NCBI GenBank assembly: GCA_018398765.1
Contig: JAHBMJ010000732.1
Coordinates: 9,253 to 35,730, forward strand
Source: Chromera velia
Lineage: Eukaryota; Sar; Chromeraceae
DNA: 26,478 nt
Direction: 5' to 3'
Numbering within the stretch: position 1 is the first letter of the stretch; every line of letters starts with the position of its first letter. Position numbers and translations under genes: made by a program. Below the pieces are notes generated by a model. The model made no database searches. It was not told the DNA's origin and saw nothing but the letters and a program-made list of their open reading frames with translations. This document shows positions 10,541 to 21,000 of the stretch, piece after piece.

Positions 10541-11315
10541 ATGGTCCGGGCTCGTAGCACAAGGGGGGGCCGTGCCGCGCGGTAAACCATTAAATAACAT
10601 ACTAGATAACATAAGTTAAACTCGGTCTCAACGTCGTCTCCTCGCGTTGCCTCCCCCCTTTCTTCTTGCCAACGGCGGCCAACCGGTCAACGTCTAGGTA
10701 TGTCTAGGTCAACGTCAGTATCTGGATGCTGAAAAAGATACTGAGAGAGGAATAAAGAGGAGAGCAGGGCAGTTGAGTACTATTGAGTGCCTCTTCCACC
10801 AGCCAGGAGTTGAAAGCCTAACGCATACTAGAGAAAATCTTGCTGCCCTTTCTGCTCTCTCGTATACGTTTCACGGATATTTTATGCTATTTATGGCTCT
10901 TGGCATATTTTTATTGTTTTTTAAATCTGGTGTTTTCTTCTTTTTGTTTTTGTCTTTTATTACCTGGTGTAACCTGGTGTTTTCTTCTTTCCGTTTGTAT
11001 CTTTTTCTGCCATCACATATCATAAGCGTAGGATGCATGTATAGGCCAGTCGGCATGGACCATATGTAACTAGCTAAGCCGTGGGCCTGCATGTGTCGTG
11101 CATGTACTCTGCATGCATGCATCGAACGCATGCGGCACGCAAACGTGCGAACAACCTCGGAAATTAAGCGTGAAATTCATCTTTTTTCAAATAAACTAGC
11201 AAACAGACATATATTGGCATGTGAACGCCCCCAAAACTGTTAGAAACTTTCCGTCAAAGTTTTTTTTAGGTGTGATCTGTAAAGTTTTAAAGTAAAATAA
11301 AGTTTAAAGTCTGTC
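10541..11315. other. Stretch without a supported gene
   Basis: Ser/Phe-rich open frames at 10773-11069 are T-rich translations with no motif. ATGC-rich words cluster at 11087-11135. No RNA gene or exon is supported. Confidence 0.5.
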
Positions 11316-11528
11316 CCCTAATATATTGGGGGATAATGGGGGAAAATGGGCCCCCCATATACCCTATTTCTGAAAAATTGGCCACATATTTTATGAGGGG
11401 TACATAAGTGATATAGAGCTCAAATTTAGTCCAAAAATTAGTTTTAAACTTCTTCTAATCATACTTGCTGCTTAGAAGCCAAAGAATAATTTTGAATACA
11501 TAAAAAATATATATACAAAAATGGGGGG

Positions 11529-11548
11529 AAAATGGGGTACCCCATTTT
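11529..11548. repeat. Perfect 20-base palindrome
   Basis: AAAATGGGGTACCCCATTTT is its own reverse complement. It sits within the ATGGGG-rich left arm of the putative element. Confidence 0.95.
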
Positions 11549-11865
11549 CTAATACCCCGTTATACCCCATTTATACCCTATTATACCCTATTTCAAAATT
11601 ATAGCATTTTTTTAATATTTTTAAAGCCTAAAACAAGCTTTAATAGGTTTTTAAACACTTGAACATGCATTATCAATATTTCTAAATAACCCTTTGGTCA
11701 TCTCAACTATTAATAGGCTGCGATTCTAATTCTATCTTCAGGGATGCAAAAAATTCATCCGCAAAATCATAGTCACCACACCATTTTCCATCCGTGAGAC
11801 CATCTGTCTTCCCCTCAACCCCCTTGACACTCTAGTCTGTCTTGAAATGGTTTTTTTAATGCTAG

Positions 11866-12000
11866 CCACACCTGCGGCGCGGTTCTTTCAAGACTGTCTG
11901 CACCTTCCACAAAATATTTCAAGTGTACTTTATTTTGGCCGCGCCTGCAGCGCAGGCGTTTCAAGTCTGGCCGCGCCTATGGCATGGCGTTTCAAGTTTA
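11866..12000. repeat. Four degenerate units with GC hairpins next to the small gene
   Basis: Four units each end in TTTCAAG (11886, 11917, 11959, 11990; spacing 31, 42, 31). Two have cores GGCCGCGCCT followed by GGCG. The third contains a perfect hairpin, CGCCTGC-AGC-GCAGGCG. The array abuts the stop codon of the minus-strand gene and so would lie in its 3' UTR. Confidence 0.65.
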
Positions 12001-12886
12001 CTGGAGTGTCAGGGGGGTTTTCCCCTCAAACCTGGCCTTATACTTGCTTTCCGCTTCCCCACTAAAAGCGAAAACTTCCGGTGTTTCTTCAACATTGGAC
12101 CAGCGAATCCAAATCTTCATCTCTTCATGTTTCTGGAAGAATGCCCTTTTTGTGACTGAGCCAACCAGGACGATCCCTGGCCAGTCGATAAAGATCAGAC
12201 GTACAATATCATTCTGCCTCATCTGAAGGAAAGTGTTTGGAATCACTTCCCCATATCTGCGAGGTCCTCCTCGGGTGATCTTCAGAACTCTCTCTAGTTT
12301 CCGCTTGTACAGAAAAAGCTGCTGGTGCAGGAGCTCCCACTCAGACTTTGCTCAGAGTCTCCTGCCCTGTTGCAAGGAGCGCCGATAAAGGTCGATCTCT
12401 GCCTCCAGTTTCTGTATCATACAATACAAAGATAAATAAACTTGCAAATAGATCTGAAAATTCTGTGAAAGCAAGCCAAAATAGATATGCAACTTTTTCA
12501 CTACTTCTTTTGAGGTCTTCTCCAGACTGATGTTAAGGCGCTCATCCTTCAATAAGTTTTCCGTCTTCATCTTTGTCAGCTTCTTCAGCTTAATTCTTTT
12601 CGTCAAGAGGCCCTTCTGTTTTTCCATCTGCATGTATGCAATACGTGAGAGATACATTCAACGAAATTCAATTGTGAAGAAAAAAGTGTATGCAGAGGCT
12701 GATTGCAAAACCCAAACGCCAAACAGAGCCAAATGAGACAGCATCGCTGCCACCACAGCACTTTGAGACCGGCTGACCTTTCTGTTGAAAAACGGGCACC
12801 TCCTGCTCAAGGAGTGTCTCCTTCACTAAAGGTTCAAGCCAGGGGATGTCGTCAAAGAGATGGCAGTAAACAAATATTTTCAATCC
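11998..12886 (-). pseudogene. Small spliced gene inside the inverted-repeat element, unknown function
   Basis: Three minus-strand exons fit GT-AG sites with phase 0 throughout: 12800-12886 (begins GLKIFVYCHLF, ends LLEQE), 12505-12627 (begins MEKQKGLLTKR) and 11998-12411 (begins KLEAEIDLYRR). The joined product is about 208 residues. It has a strongly charged probable coiled coil in the middle and a C-terminal part with ITRGGPRRYGEV, DIVRLIFIDWPGIVLVGS and KIWIRWSN, ending ...PLTLQ before the TAA at 11998-12000. One in-frame TGA at 12352-12354 interrupts the last exon, between RRL and AKSEWELL. It is either a recent nonsense change or an error. The 5' end may lie further upstream. I recognise no transposase motif and no known family. 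Confidence 0.5.
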
Positions 12887-13458
12887 CTTGCAAAAGATGA
12901 CTGATGCGAAGAATTGTGCAGAAACTGTGTGTAGTGAGTCAATTTCTCAGTCAAAACATGTCATATTCACTACTATTCTTTAAACTTATATTTCTCTCTA
13001 TAGTTTAGCAACGGGATGCAAGGGGAAACATAGTGAAAATAAAAGTTTGAGAGTTAATAAACCTTCTAATACCGTTTTAGAAGTTGTTTTGATGTTCTAA
13101 CATTAACTTGAAAAAAAGAATAATTCTAAAGTCCCCCATTTTTTCCCCATTTCACCCCATTTTGTCCTCATTTTTTACTTAAGGAAATTTGCCTAAAATT
13201 TTAGGCTGAAAAATGGGCCCCTCATTTCCCTCTATTTTTCAGTTAACTTTATAATTTTTGAAATATGTTACATGTGTCAAATAGTGTTTTAAGTTAGTGT
13301 TTAAGAGTCTAGAAGCCTCAAAGTTCTTGAAACACACCTTTTTTTAGCCTCTAAACATGTTTTTTACCACAAAAAATAGGATCTCGTTTTTTAGAAATAG
13401 GCCATAATAGGACCTATTTCCTCCCCATTTCCCCCATTTATCCCCCAATACGTTAGGG

Positions 13459-13942
13459 TGATTTCAGACCCTTGATTGTGAAATATAACTTTTGAAATTT
13501 ATTATAAAAATTTATGGGTATAGATTTTGTAAGGTTTTAAAAAGTGAAAGAAAATAAAAAAACCATCTTGAAGATAAGACTTCTCAGTTCTAATTTCTAA
13601 AGTTATAAAATTAAAAAAGTTTTAAAATTTAAAGTTTGGGGTCGGGCTTTATTATAAAAAAAACAATTCTGAGGTTTTTTTTCAGAAAATGCATGTCCCA
13701 GTATGTACGTGCTCTCTTGTGTGCAGCAGTCTTAATTTAAAGCGCAGTTCAGCAATGAAAACGAATGAAAAAGCCCTGTATAACTTTATGGTGGAAGTGT
13801 TTTTGCACTATCTTGCACATAACATAATATAACGTTGATATCTCTTCCTCAAGATTTCAAAATATAATTCACATATTCACGTTCATTTTTTTTTTTGCGA
13901 CAGCTAGGTTTCAGTGCACTCAAGCACAAAAGTTAAATTAAC
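13459..13942. other. AT-rich stretch without a gene
   Basis: Long A and T runs, no open frame of note and no RNA gene seen. Confidence 0.6.
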
Positions 13943-14320
13943 CGTGATGTTCTTTTTAATTTCTTTCGTGATTTGGTTGCTTTTTCTCTGTTGCCCATTT
14001 CTGGAGGATGGTCGTCTTTTCCTAACCTACCTTCACTTCGTAGAGTGCGTTTGATGCATGCTTTCTCCTGTGTTCCTTCTGTCTCGGCCAAGAAGGGCCT
14101 AATATCCTCTCATCTTATCCGGACACTTCTTTCTTGTAATGCACCTGCGGTTGTCCTGGTTGACGAACTTACTTTTCTGTTTTTGGAGTTGTATATTTTG
14201 AGATGGCCTGTTTCGTTTTTGCTTGATTTGTTCATGTCTGCAGTCCGTCGGACTGGTGATGATGGTCTTCGTTCTCTTTGGAAGGCGCGTTTGTCCTTTC
14301 TTTGTTTTGTTCTAAAATAA
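13943..14320 (+). pseudogene. Orphan plus-strand open frame, unknown
   Basis: A single frame is open for about 125 codons to a TAA at 14318-14320. It has T-rich codons and a plausible mixed composition (SVSAKKGLISSHLIRTLL, FMSAVRRTGDDGLRSLWKAR). It has no ATG near its 5' end and no recognised domain. Codon style resembles the LINE frame and the decayed frame at 8.7-9.3 kb, so a mobile-element fragment is likeliest. Confidence 0.25.
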
Positions 14321-14528
14321 TCTACATATGACTAATTTTCAATGTTACGGCCTTTTGTTGTCGTTTGCTTCCGCAAGTACACCTGAGAACCGTCAGCGAT
14401 AAACAAAAGACAGCGGTAGGGATACGGAGGGGCGTCGCGCGCAGGACACTACGTGTGTTCTCTAATCATGCCTACGGTCTATCCATCGGCTTGCAAGGAT
14501 CGACGTAATACTGCGATTAATTGGCATG

Positions 14529-14781
14529 NNNNNNNNNNNNNNNNNNNNNNNNNNNNNNNNNNNNNNNNNNNNNNNNNNNNNNNNNNNNNNNNNNNNNNNN
14601 NNNNNNNNNNNNNNNNNNNNNNNNNNNNNNNNNNNNNNNNNNNNNNNNNNNNNNNNNNNNNNNNNNNNNNNNNNNNNNNNNNNNNNNNNNNNNNNNNNNN
14701 NNNNNNNNNNNNNNNNNNNNNNNNNNNNNNNNNNNNNNNNNNNNNNNNNNNNNNNNNNNNNNNNNNNNNNNNNNNNNNNNN
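14529..14781. other. Assembly gap
   Basis: 253 undetermined bases. Both flanks carry GCATG, directly before and directly after the gap. Frames spanning it are meaningless. Confidence 0.99.
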
Positions 14782-16680
14782 GCATGTATTCGATAAATTC
14801 CAATTGAATCAGACAGCAGCCTGTTGGATTGTACTGGATTATGGTAGATTGACCGTGTGCTCCTACCGACACATTTGTGCACAGACAACATAGGATCTCA
14901 GCTGTTGGAAGAGACTTTCAATTTTGTAGAATCTCCATTATAAATGTATCATAACTCTGATTCATGAGACTTTTGTCTCCTATACGTGGCACTTGCCCAT
15001 ATTGAGCTGTTTTGTAAGTACTCTCTGCTACGTTTTCCAAGGTCATGCTTGGGGCCTGCGCAATACATATTGCACACTAGTTAAAAAAACAACAATATCT
15101 ACCACTAAAAACTACTGAAAACACTACAAAAAACTTTACAAAAAAAAACTATAAGAAAATCTGAAAGGTGCACTTTGATTGACAAATTGATAACAAATTG
15201 TGGGCAAAAACCTTCCAAAAATTTGTGAAAATAGATTTAAATAGATTTAATGACTTAATCTTTCAGAATCATATAAGAAAACATTTGTTGTTTGGCATCT
15301 GGTACGCCTGAAATTCCAAATCGATCTACCATCTACCTGCAGAAACTGAAAGAAACTGTACAGGTCAACTCAGCCACCCAGCCGTCCTTAGGCTTCTTGG
15401 CTGTTCCATTTCAACATGCAACCATAAACTTTAGGTGAGGTGCATCGCTTGATCTGCACTCTCAGCCACCCCTTCACCCCACTTTCAGCGCCGCGAGCCA
15501 AGTGCCTCATGCACACATTTGAACCACTTGACTGAACAGCTCAACTAAAAAAACTATCAGGACTCTTCAAGCCAACGCCAGCAAAAAAATGACAAACACA
15601 CGCGTTGCCCGAATGATCGATCGATCGAGAGATTGAATCGAGTGAAACAGCATAAGAGAGGAGACAACAGCGAGGAAATTATGAATTCTTTGTGCTCACT
15701 CAGTCCCTCGAGAAACACATGAGATATTTCCCTTTCGCTATGCAGGCTGACCGGAGAGCGACTAAATCTTTCTTCTTGCATCCATCGAGAGGTGCGAGAG
15801 GAAAAGCAAGCTGTCGCTTCTCTTTCTGGTCAGAACGAACAAATTCTGGACGAGAACCCTGAATGCCCTTCAGATAAGACGAATACTATAAAACTTTTGA
15901 GAACCGGGCGTGCAGTTGGACACTCACCCTTCTTTATTCCAGCAACCCGAAAATTTCCCCCCTTTCGCTCCCTTGACCAGAGCTCTTCCGACTTTTCAGC
16001 ATCCGTCCCTCCGCTCTGAGATGGATGCACGCTTTGACAGAATTTCATGCTCAGCCAGTACTCTCTTGTATTTCGTCAACGTGAATGAAAGATGCATGGG
16101 AAAATCGCTGTCCTTCAATTTGCAGTTTGGCGACGATTTGAATCGCTCGTTTTGTTTTCAAACACAAAAAAGACTCATCCCTTCCTGTCTGAAGGTCATC
16201 TTTCAAACCAACACCTGCTGCTCTCTTCCTTTCGCTTTCCCTTGCAAATCAGCTCGCCTGCTTACCAGGCTCTGGATTCTGACTCACTATAGACTTTCGT
16301 GCTGCTGCTTCCTCTTCTGCATGACTTATGCGTTTCTACTTATACGACTGTAAAGACTCAGACATGTGCGAGGACTGGTCGAAGAATGAGGACTGGGTCT
16401 CTGAGATCTCCCCCCCCGAGGATGAGAGATCGCCTTTCTTTTTGCCCACACTCTTCCGAATGTGCCGCATCTGCAGCACAACGAAAACATGATGACATAT
16501 GCACTAAGTGGCAGGATGCAGAGTCATTCATTCTGAATCAGGAGGAATCAAAGCAGTCAAAACAACATATACATGTGCAAGGATGCTGCGTGCGTATCTG
16601 CGAGTCTTGAGACTCCCGTCCAAGCGCACAAAACAAACGCCCTTTGCCCGTCTCCACTACCTAATTTTCCCACTTAAGCA

Positions 16681-16731
<51 letters not shown>

Positions 16732-17101
16732 GGTGACATAACCCGCTTTCACCGTCCCTCACGCCATTCAGAGAGGTCTGAAAGGGGTGAGTGCACGCCG
16801 GTCTACAAATCTACCTCACAAGTATGCATTCGATCATTTCTGACACTTTGGTTCCTACAATGACCTGCTGCAGCCCCCCCCCGCACTTCCAGATTCATCA
16901 GTGACACGTGCCACCATTTATCATTTCGAGTGATCTGTGCACGTGACAGTCATCAATCAGAGATCATCCGTTTCGTTTCTGACAGAACCTCTGGGCAAAC
17001 TCATTTTTCTTAAGACGCGAAGAAGACTTCTGGTAGAACGGAGACATTGCTTTACCTAGGGCACCAATTAAATCACTGTCACTATCTCCTGCCCAACCCG
17101 C
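14782..17101. other. Long non-coding stretch downstream of the channel gene
   Basis: No splice-supported exon on either strand. It holds a GATC run (15617-15628) and a (CA)n(GA)n microsatellite (16678-16730). Several overlapping open frames of 60-147 codons at 15557-16741 lack domains and conflict with one another. The 3' UTR of the minus-strand channel gene must begin at its left neighbour 17101, but I see no clear AATAAA on the minus strand. Confidence 0.5.
16678..16730. repeat. (CA)n(GA)n dinucleotide microsatellite
   Basis: About ten CA units are followed directly by about 16 GA units. Confidence 0.95.
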
Positions 17102-17815
17102 TCACTGACGCACGCACCCCCCCTTCAAATGCCCTAGCTGCCTGACCAGTCGTGTGACTTTTGTGGTTCCCTGGAGGACGTTGCCTGTCTGCTTCTCCAG
17201 AGACAGAAGGGCACTCGTGAGGAGGTCCTCAGACGACAGCTCTGCCGGTCCGCTCCCGTTCTTGCCGCCACCCCCCGTCTCCCCCCCTGAGGGCTCAGAG
17301 GGCCAGGCCACCTCAGGGCCTTCCTCGGAGTCGTAAAACTCCAAACGGCCCGGACGGAGACGTCCCGCCTGCAATTCAGGAAGGCCAAACGACGTTGTCT
17401 GTCGGGATTCGCATGACTGCATGGCACCACTAGTGAGTGTATCTTCGCTATCAATGTAATGCATTTCCAAGCGTTATATCAAACGGAAGCGGATGGCTCC
17501 GTCAAGAAGTCTCCCACACCTTCCACCCACAAGAGAGGAAGGTGAGGGGCTGATGGAGGGAAAAGAAGGAGCGATTGATGAGAGACACAGGAGAACACCA
17601 GAGCTTGTCATCTGCTCCGACGCAACAATTTGTGCATTGAGGATCGACTGATGGAAACATGAACAGCCAAACACAAGGGGGAGCATCATCTTTGAAGCAA
17701 AGTCAACCAGAGCACCAAAATCCCTGGCATGATCACCAATAGCAAGTGTCTTTGGACAGGAGTAAATGCTCTGAATTTTCTTCACACTAGCCCAGGCCCC
17801 ATCATGAAAGCATGC

Positions 17816-17851
<36 letters not shown>

Positions 17852-18005
17852 GCCGGACCTGCCAGTCCAGGGGGAAGTAGGCCCTCAATGCTCTGTCTGG
17901 TGCCGCCAGTCTGCTGCTGTCGAAGCACTTGGGCTCTCCGAAAGGCAGGCTGCGGTGGAGGGCGTTGAGCCTCGAGGGACTCATCGCAAATTCTGCATCC
18001 ACAAC
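17102..18005 (-). other. Cytosolic tail with coiled coil (exons 18-19)
   Basis: Residues about 937-1073. KVVDAEFAMSPSRLNALHR follows S6, where TRP channels carry their post-S6 helix. A Gly/Ser-rich acidic spacer then leads into SSEDLLTSALLSLEKQ and QGTTKVTRLVRQLGHL, whose hydrophobic spacing fits a short coiled coil before the TGA. Coiled coils in this position help tetramer assembly in related channels. Confidence 0.6.
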
Positions 18006-21000
18006 CTGCAGTGAGTGATCAAATAGATCGGTCGAATCATTGGGTTCTGTCGGATGGCAGCCTGAGATGATGGATGCTTCATGGAGAATGCTTCCAAAAC
18101 AGCTAGGTGGTATGGTGTAAGCACCGCAGGATTGTCCGCCCCCAAGGAGTCTCCCCCCCTGACGAAATGACATCACCGCCGGCTCTTCCCGACGAAATAT
18201 ATCGACGTCTTATCATGCATCAGCAAAGTAAGCTCTCGATTCCATAAATCAGGTAACACAATTGAATGAAATGGACTGTTCATCTTCCTGACCGACCTAC
18301 CTTCGCAACCTTGGACAGGAAGACTGCGTGATCCGCCTGCTCGAACGCGGAGGGCAGAACAGCGACGTATACAGCAGCCACGGCGGAGAGCAGGAGAATG
18401 CAGGCGATGAAGACGAACACCAGCAGAGTGATGTGCACAGAGAGGTCCAAATACCTCCACTCAGGCTCCCAAGCGCCACCTGCATCCAGAAGACTTGGAA
18501 AGAGGTAAGGAATGATAGGTGCATGGATGATTTTCATCTCGCTTTTTCTGTTTTTGTGGGATCCAGTTGCTTGCTTAACTTGGGTTGTGCTCTTCCACCA
18601 CACATCAAGAAAATCCTCCTTTGAAAGAAGTCCACCGCAAAATGAAGGTTGCTAAAAACAAAGAAAGAACCCATGCGACACACCGAACATGCATGCGCAA
18701 AATGTGAGCATGGCCTGCTGATCGGACAAACAAGGTCTTTATCCCCTCAAGGAATGACATGAACCCCCCTCAAAGAACTAGAAAGATCTCAACTGACAGA
18801 GCAAGGCCAGGAGACGGACGGAGGTGTCCCCAAAGTGTTGGAACTCCTCTGAATTTGTGTCCCTCGCAAAGAATGTCACCGTATGGGCGAAGGCCAAAAC
18901 CAAAAGCAGCTGCGTACACTAGCACACATGTCTGAGGTATCATCCAGGGTTTCACAGAAAGAATTTGACGCCATGTCATAACCACACAAAGAGCAACCAA
19001 ACGGATGAACGAACAAGAAACAGAAAAATAAACGAACGAACACGCGAATGAATGAAAGAGAGAGAAAAAAAAAAAGGCGAATGACGAAGAAGACAGAGAC
19101 AAAGGAAGGAAGGTTTGCCGTATAGTCCTGCGCTCTGCACACGCACACGCCTACCGTCCCCCTCCAGCACGCGAACTCCTTCTATCACATGCAGGCCCGT
19201 CTGAACTGACCACCAGCGGGATGAATTGGCTCATTTGAGATGCCAACGCCGCCACAGTCTGTGCAATCCTCCGACCCTGCCTCGAGGCAGTGACCGCATC
19301 CACAGAAGCAAACCAGAGGATCACTCCGGTGATCGCCACTTCGATGACCTCAAAGTTATAAGCCCTCTTTACACCCTCAGTCTCCTCAGTTGCATCTTGG
19401 CCTACATGTCCGTGTGAAAGTTCCACCGCTGCCTTTGCCAGGACCAAAATGACTCCCACAAGGCGCAGGCTGTTAAGAGGCCAACTGAGGTGAAATGGGA
19501 TCCCGAAGGGCAGAGGCAGGCTCCCCGCTTTCCGGGTGGTGAATCCTCCTCTCAGCTGGATCACGCACCGGCAGCCAATGGCAACAAAGAGGACCAAGGC
19601 AGACCCCCACGCTCCGGCACGGCTTGCGAAGGCAATCCAGGGACTACCAGCGCCAACCAACCAGAGGTGGCCAGCAGAGAAGCACAAGGCCTGCAAATCC
19701 AATCGAAAAAAAACGACAAAGGAGATCAAGCATCTTCATTTCACAATTGAGACAGCACGATCGATTACAGAGTGGACTGCTTTCTGTGTGCAAGCCTGTA
19801 AAGAGACGATGACAAAACCTCTCATGAAAGTGTTTGTTTGCTCTTTCTTTCTACCTTTCGACTCCGGAACCCCTTTTCTAGAAGAGCATCAAAGAAAGGG
19901 GTGTGCTTTCTGATTCTACTCTTCCCTAACCGACCATGATTGCTGTCAATGACTGGAGGAGGAGCTCGCTCTTCCATGCGAACATGTTCCATTTCTTCGT
20001 CTGCAGAAAGGGAGAAGAGCACGAATTGCAAGAACCCTATCATTGTTCCGAACGTCAGAGGGGCAGGGGCGGCTTTCCCGACAGGGCAGATTGTCAGACC
20101 ACACACATGAAGAAAGAGGAAAGCAAACAGGCAGAAAAAAAGATGGACAGAAAGACAGACACGCACGTACACTTACATACACACAGAGGGGGGGGGGAGG
20201 GAACAAAGAGAAACAGATACACAGGGGGTAGGCAAGCACACTACCAGGCAGAAAGACAATCAGTCAGACGGAGAGACAAAACGAAAGATCTGTGGGTAGA
20301 GGCACAGGCACTCACACGTAGCGGACTGATGAACAGAGATACAGGGGACGATGATAGAAAGCAGGAAATGCAAGCAAAGAGAAAAGCACATAGAGAGCAT
20401 TCAAAAATGTGATGGACTATTGAGAGAAACACCATCTTTTTGACTGAGCAGAAACACATCACTGACAAGCCAAAAGTGACTGACTGCCTGCCTGACTACC
20501 TGCGTGACTGCCCGACTGACGGTAATAAAGTCCACTACTGGGTGTGCTGCCAGCTCATGATGTCCAGCGAGAGCGATTTGAGGCAGGAGTGTGTCCTTCA
20601 AGGAAGCATGAAGAAGGAGTTCCTCTGCATGCGTCTTTGAGGCCGCCTCTCCAAGGCCCGCCATGACAGCTCCAGACCCGGCAGGCAGTCCCCCCCCCGT
20701 CCTCCTGTCGTCAGTCCGCTCGTTGTTTTCTTGGAGTGGATTGCCCCAGAGTTCCTCTACGAAGAAGAGAAGCTTGCGGCGTCCGTTTGCTGTCTGCATG
20801 CACTCCGCAAATACTTGAGACTTACATAAGGGAGTGGAAGAGGATCGGCATGCAGTACAACAGAAGAAGGGAAGGGAAGGACGCTAAACAGTACAAGAAG
20901 AAAGTCGAAAGCAAAAAGAAAACTCCCCTTACTAGTCTGTTTGTCTGCTGAATTTGAACGATTACGCAATCCGTCCCAAAATCTTGGTAGGTCAATACTG

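Larger units (their letters stand above)
11316..13458. mobile_element. Putative DNA element with long inverted, ATGGGG-rich ends
   Basis: The left end starts CCCTAATATATTGGGGGATA. The reverse complement of the right end starts CCCTAACGTATTGGGGGATA. Both continue into ATGGGGGAAA and, further in, ATTTCT.AAAAA. Weaker similarity, including repeated AAAATGGGG words, extends over roughly 300 bp at each end (11316-11640 and 13130-13458). A small spliced gene lies between them. Long inverted ends with subterminal repeats resemble those of several DNA transposon groups, but I see no clear target-site duplication and no recognisable transposase. The superfamily is open, and a non-transposon inverted duplication remains possible. 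Confidence 0.5.

Noticed and set aside
14453..14893. Frames of 91-146 codons across 14.5-14.9 kb
   Set aside because: They consist mostly of undetermined bases in the assembly gap.
16269..16292. GACTCACTATAG, similar to part of the T7 phage promoter
   Set aside because: Only 12 bases match and no vector or phage context exists; chance or composition.
17474..17785. Minus-strand frame with TLAIGDHARDFGAL, resembling the P-type ATPase hinge motif
   Set aside because: It lies in the phase-0 intron between exons 18 and 19 of the channel model, the invariant GDGxND is not matched, and no other ATPase segment is nearby.
18770..19102. Minus-strand 110-codon frame containing TCVLVYAAAFGFGLRPY
   Set aside because: The overlapping frame gives the S5-pore sequence, starts at a better acceptor (tacgcag) and agrees in phase with both neighbours.
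19946..20172. Minus-strand frame with a hydrophobic stretch GFLQFVLFSLSADEEMEHVR
   Set aside because: An acceptor inside it (tttctgcag) followed by another frame gives the TRP-like KKWNMFAW segment with correct phases.
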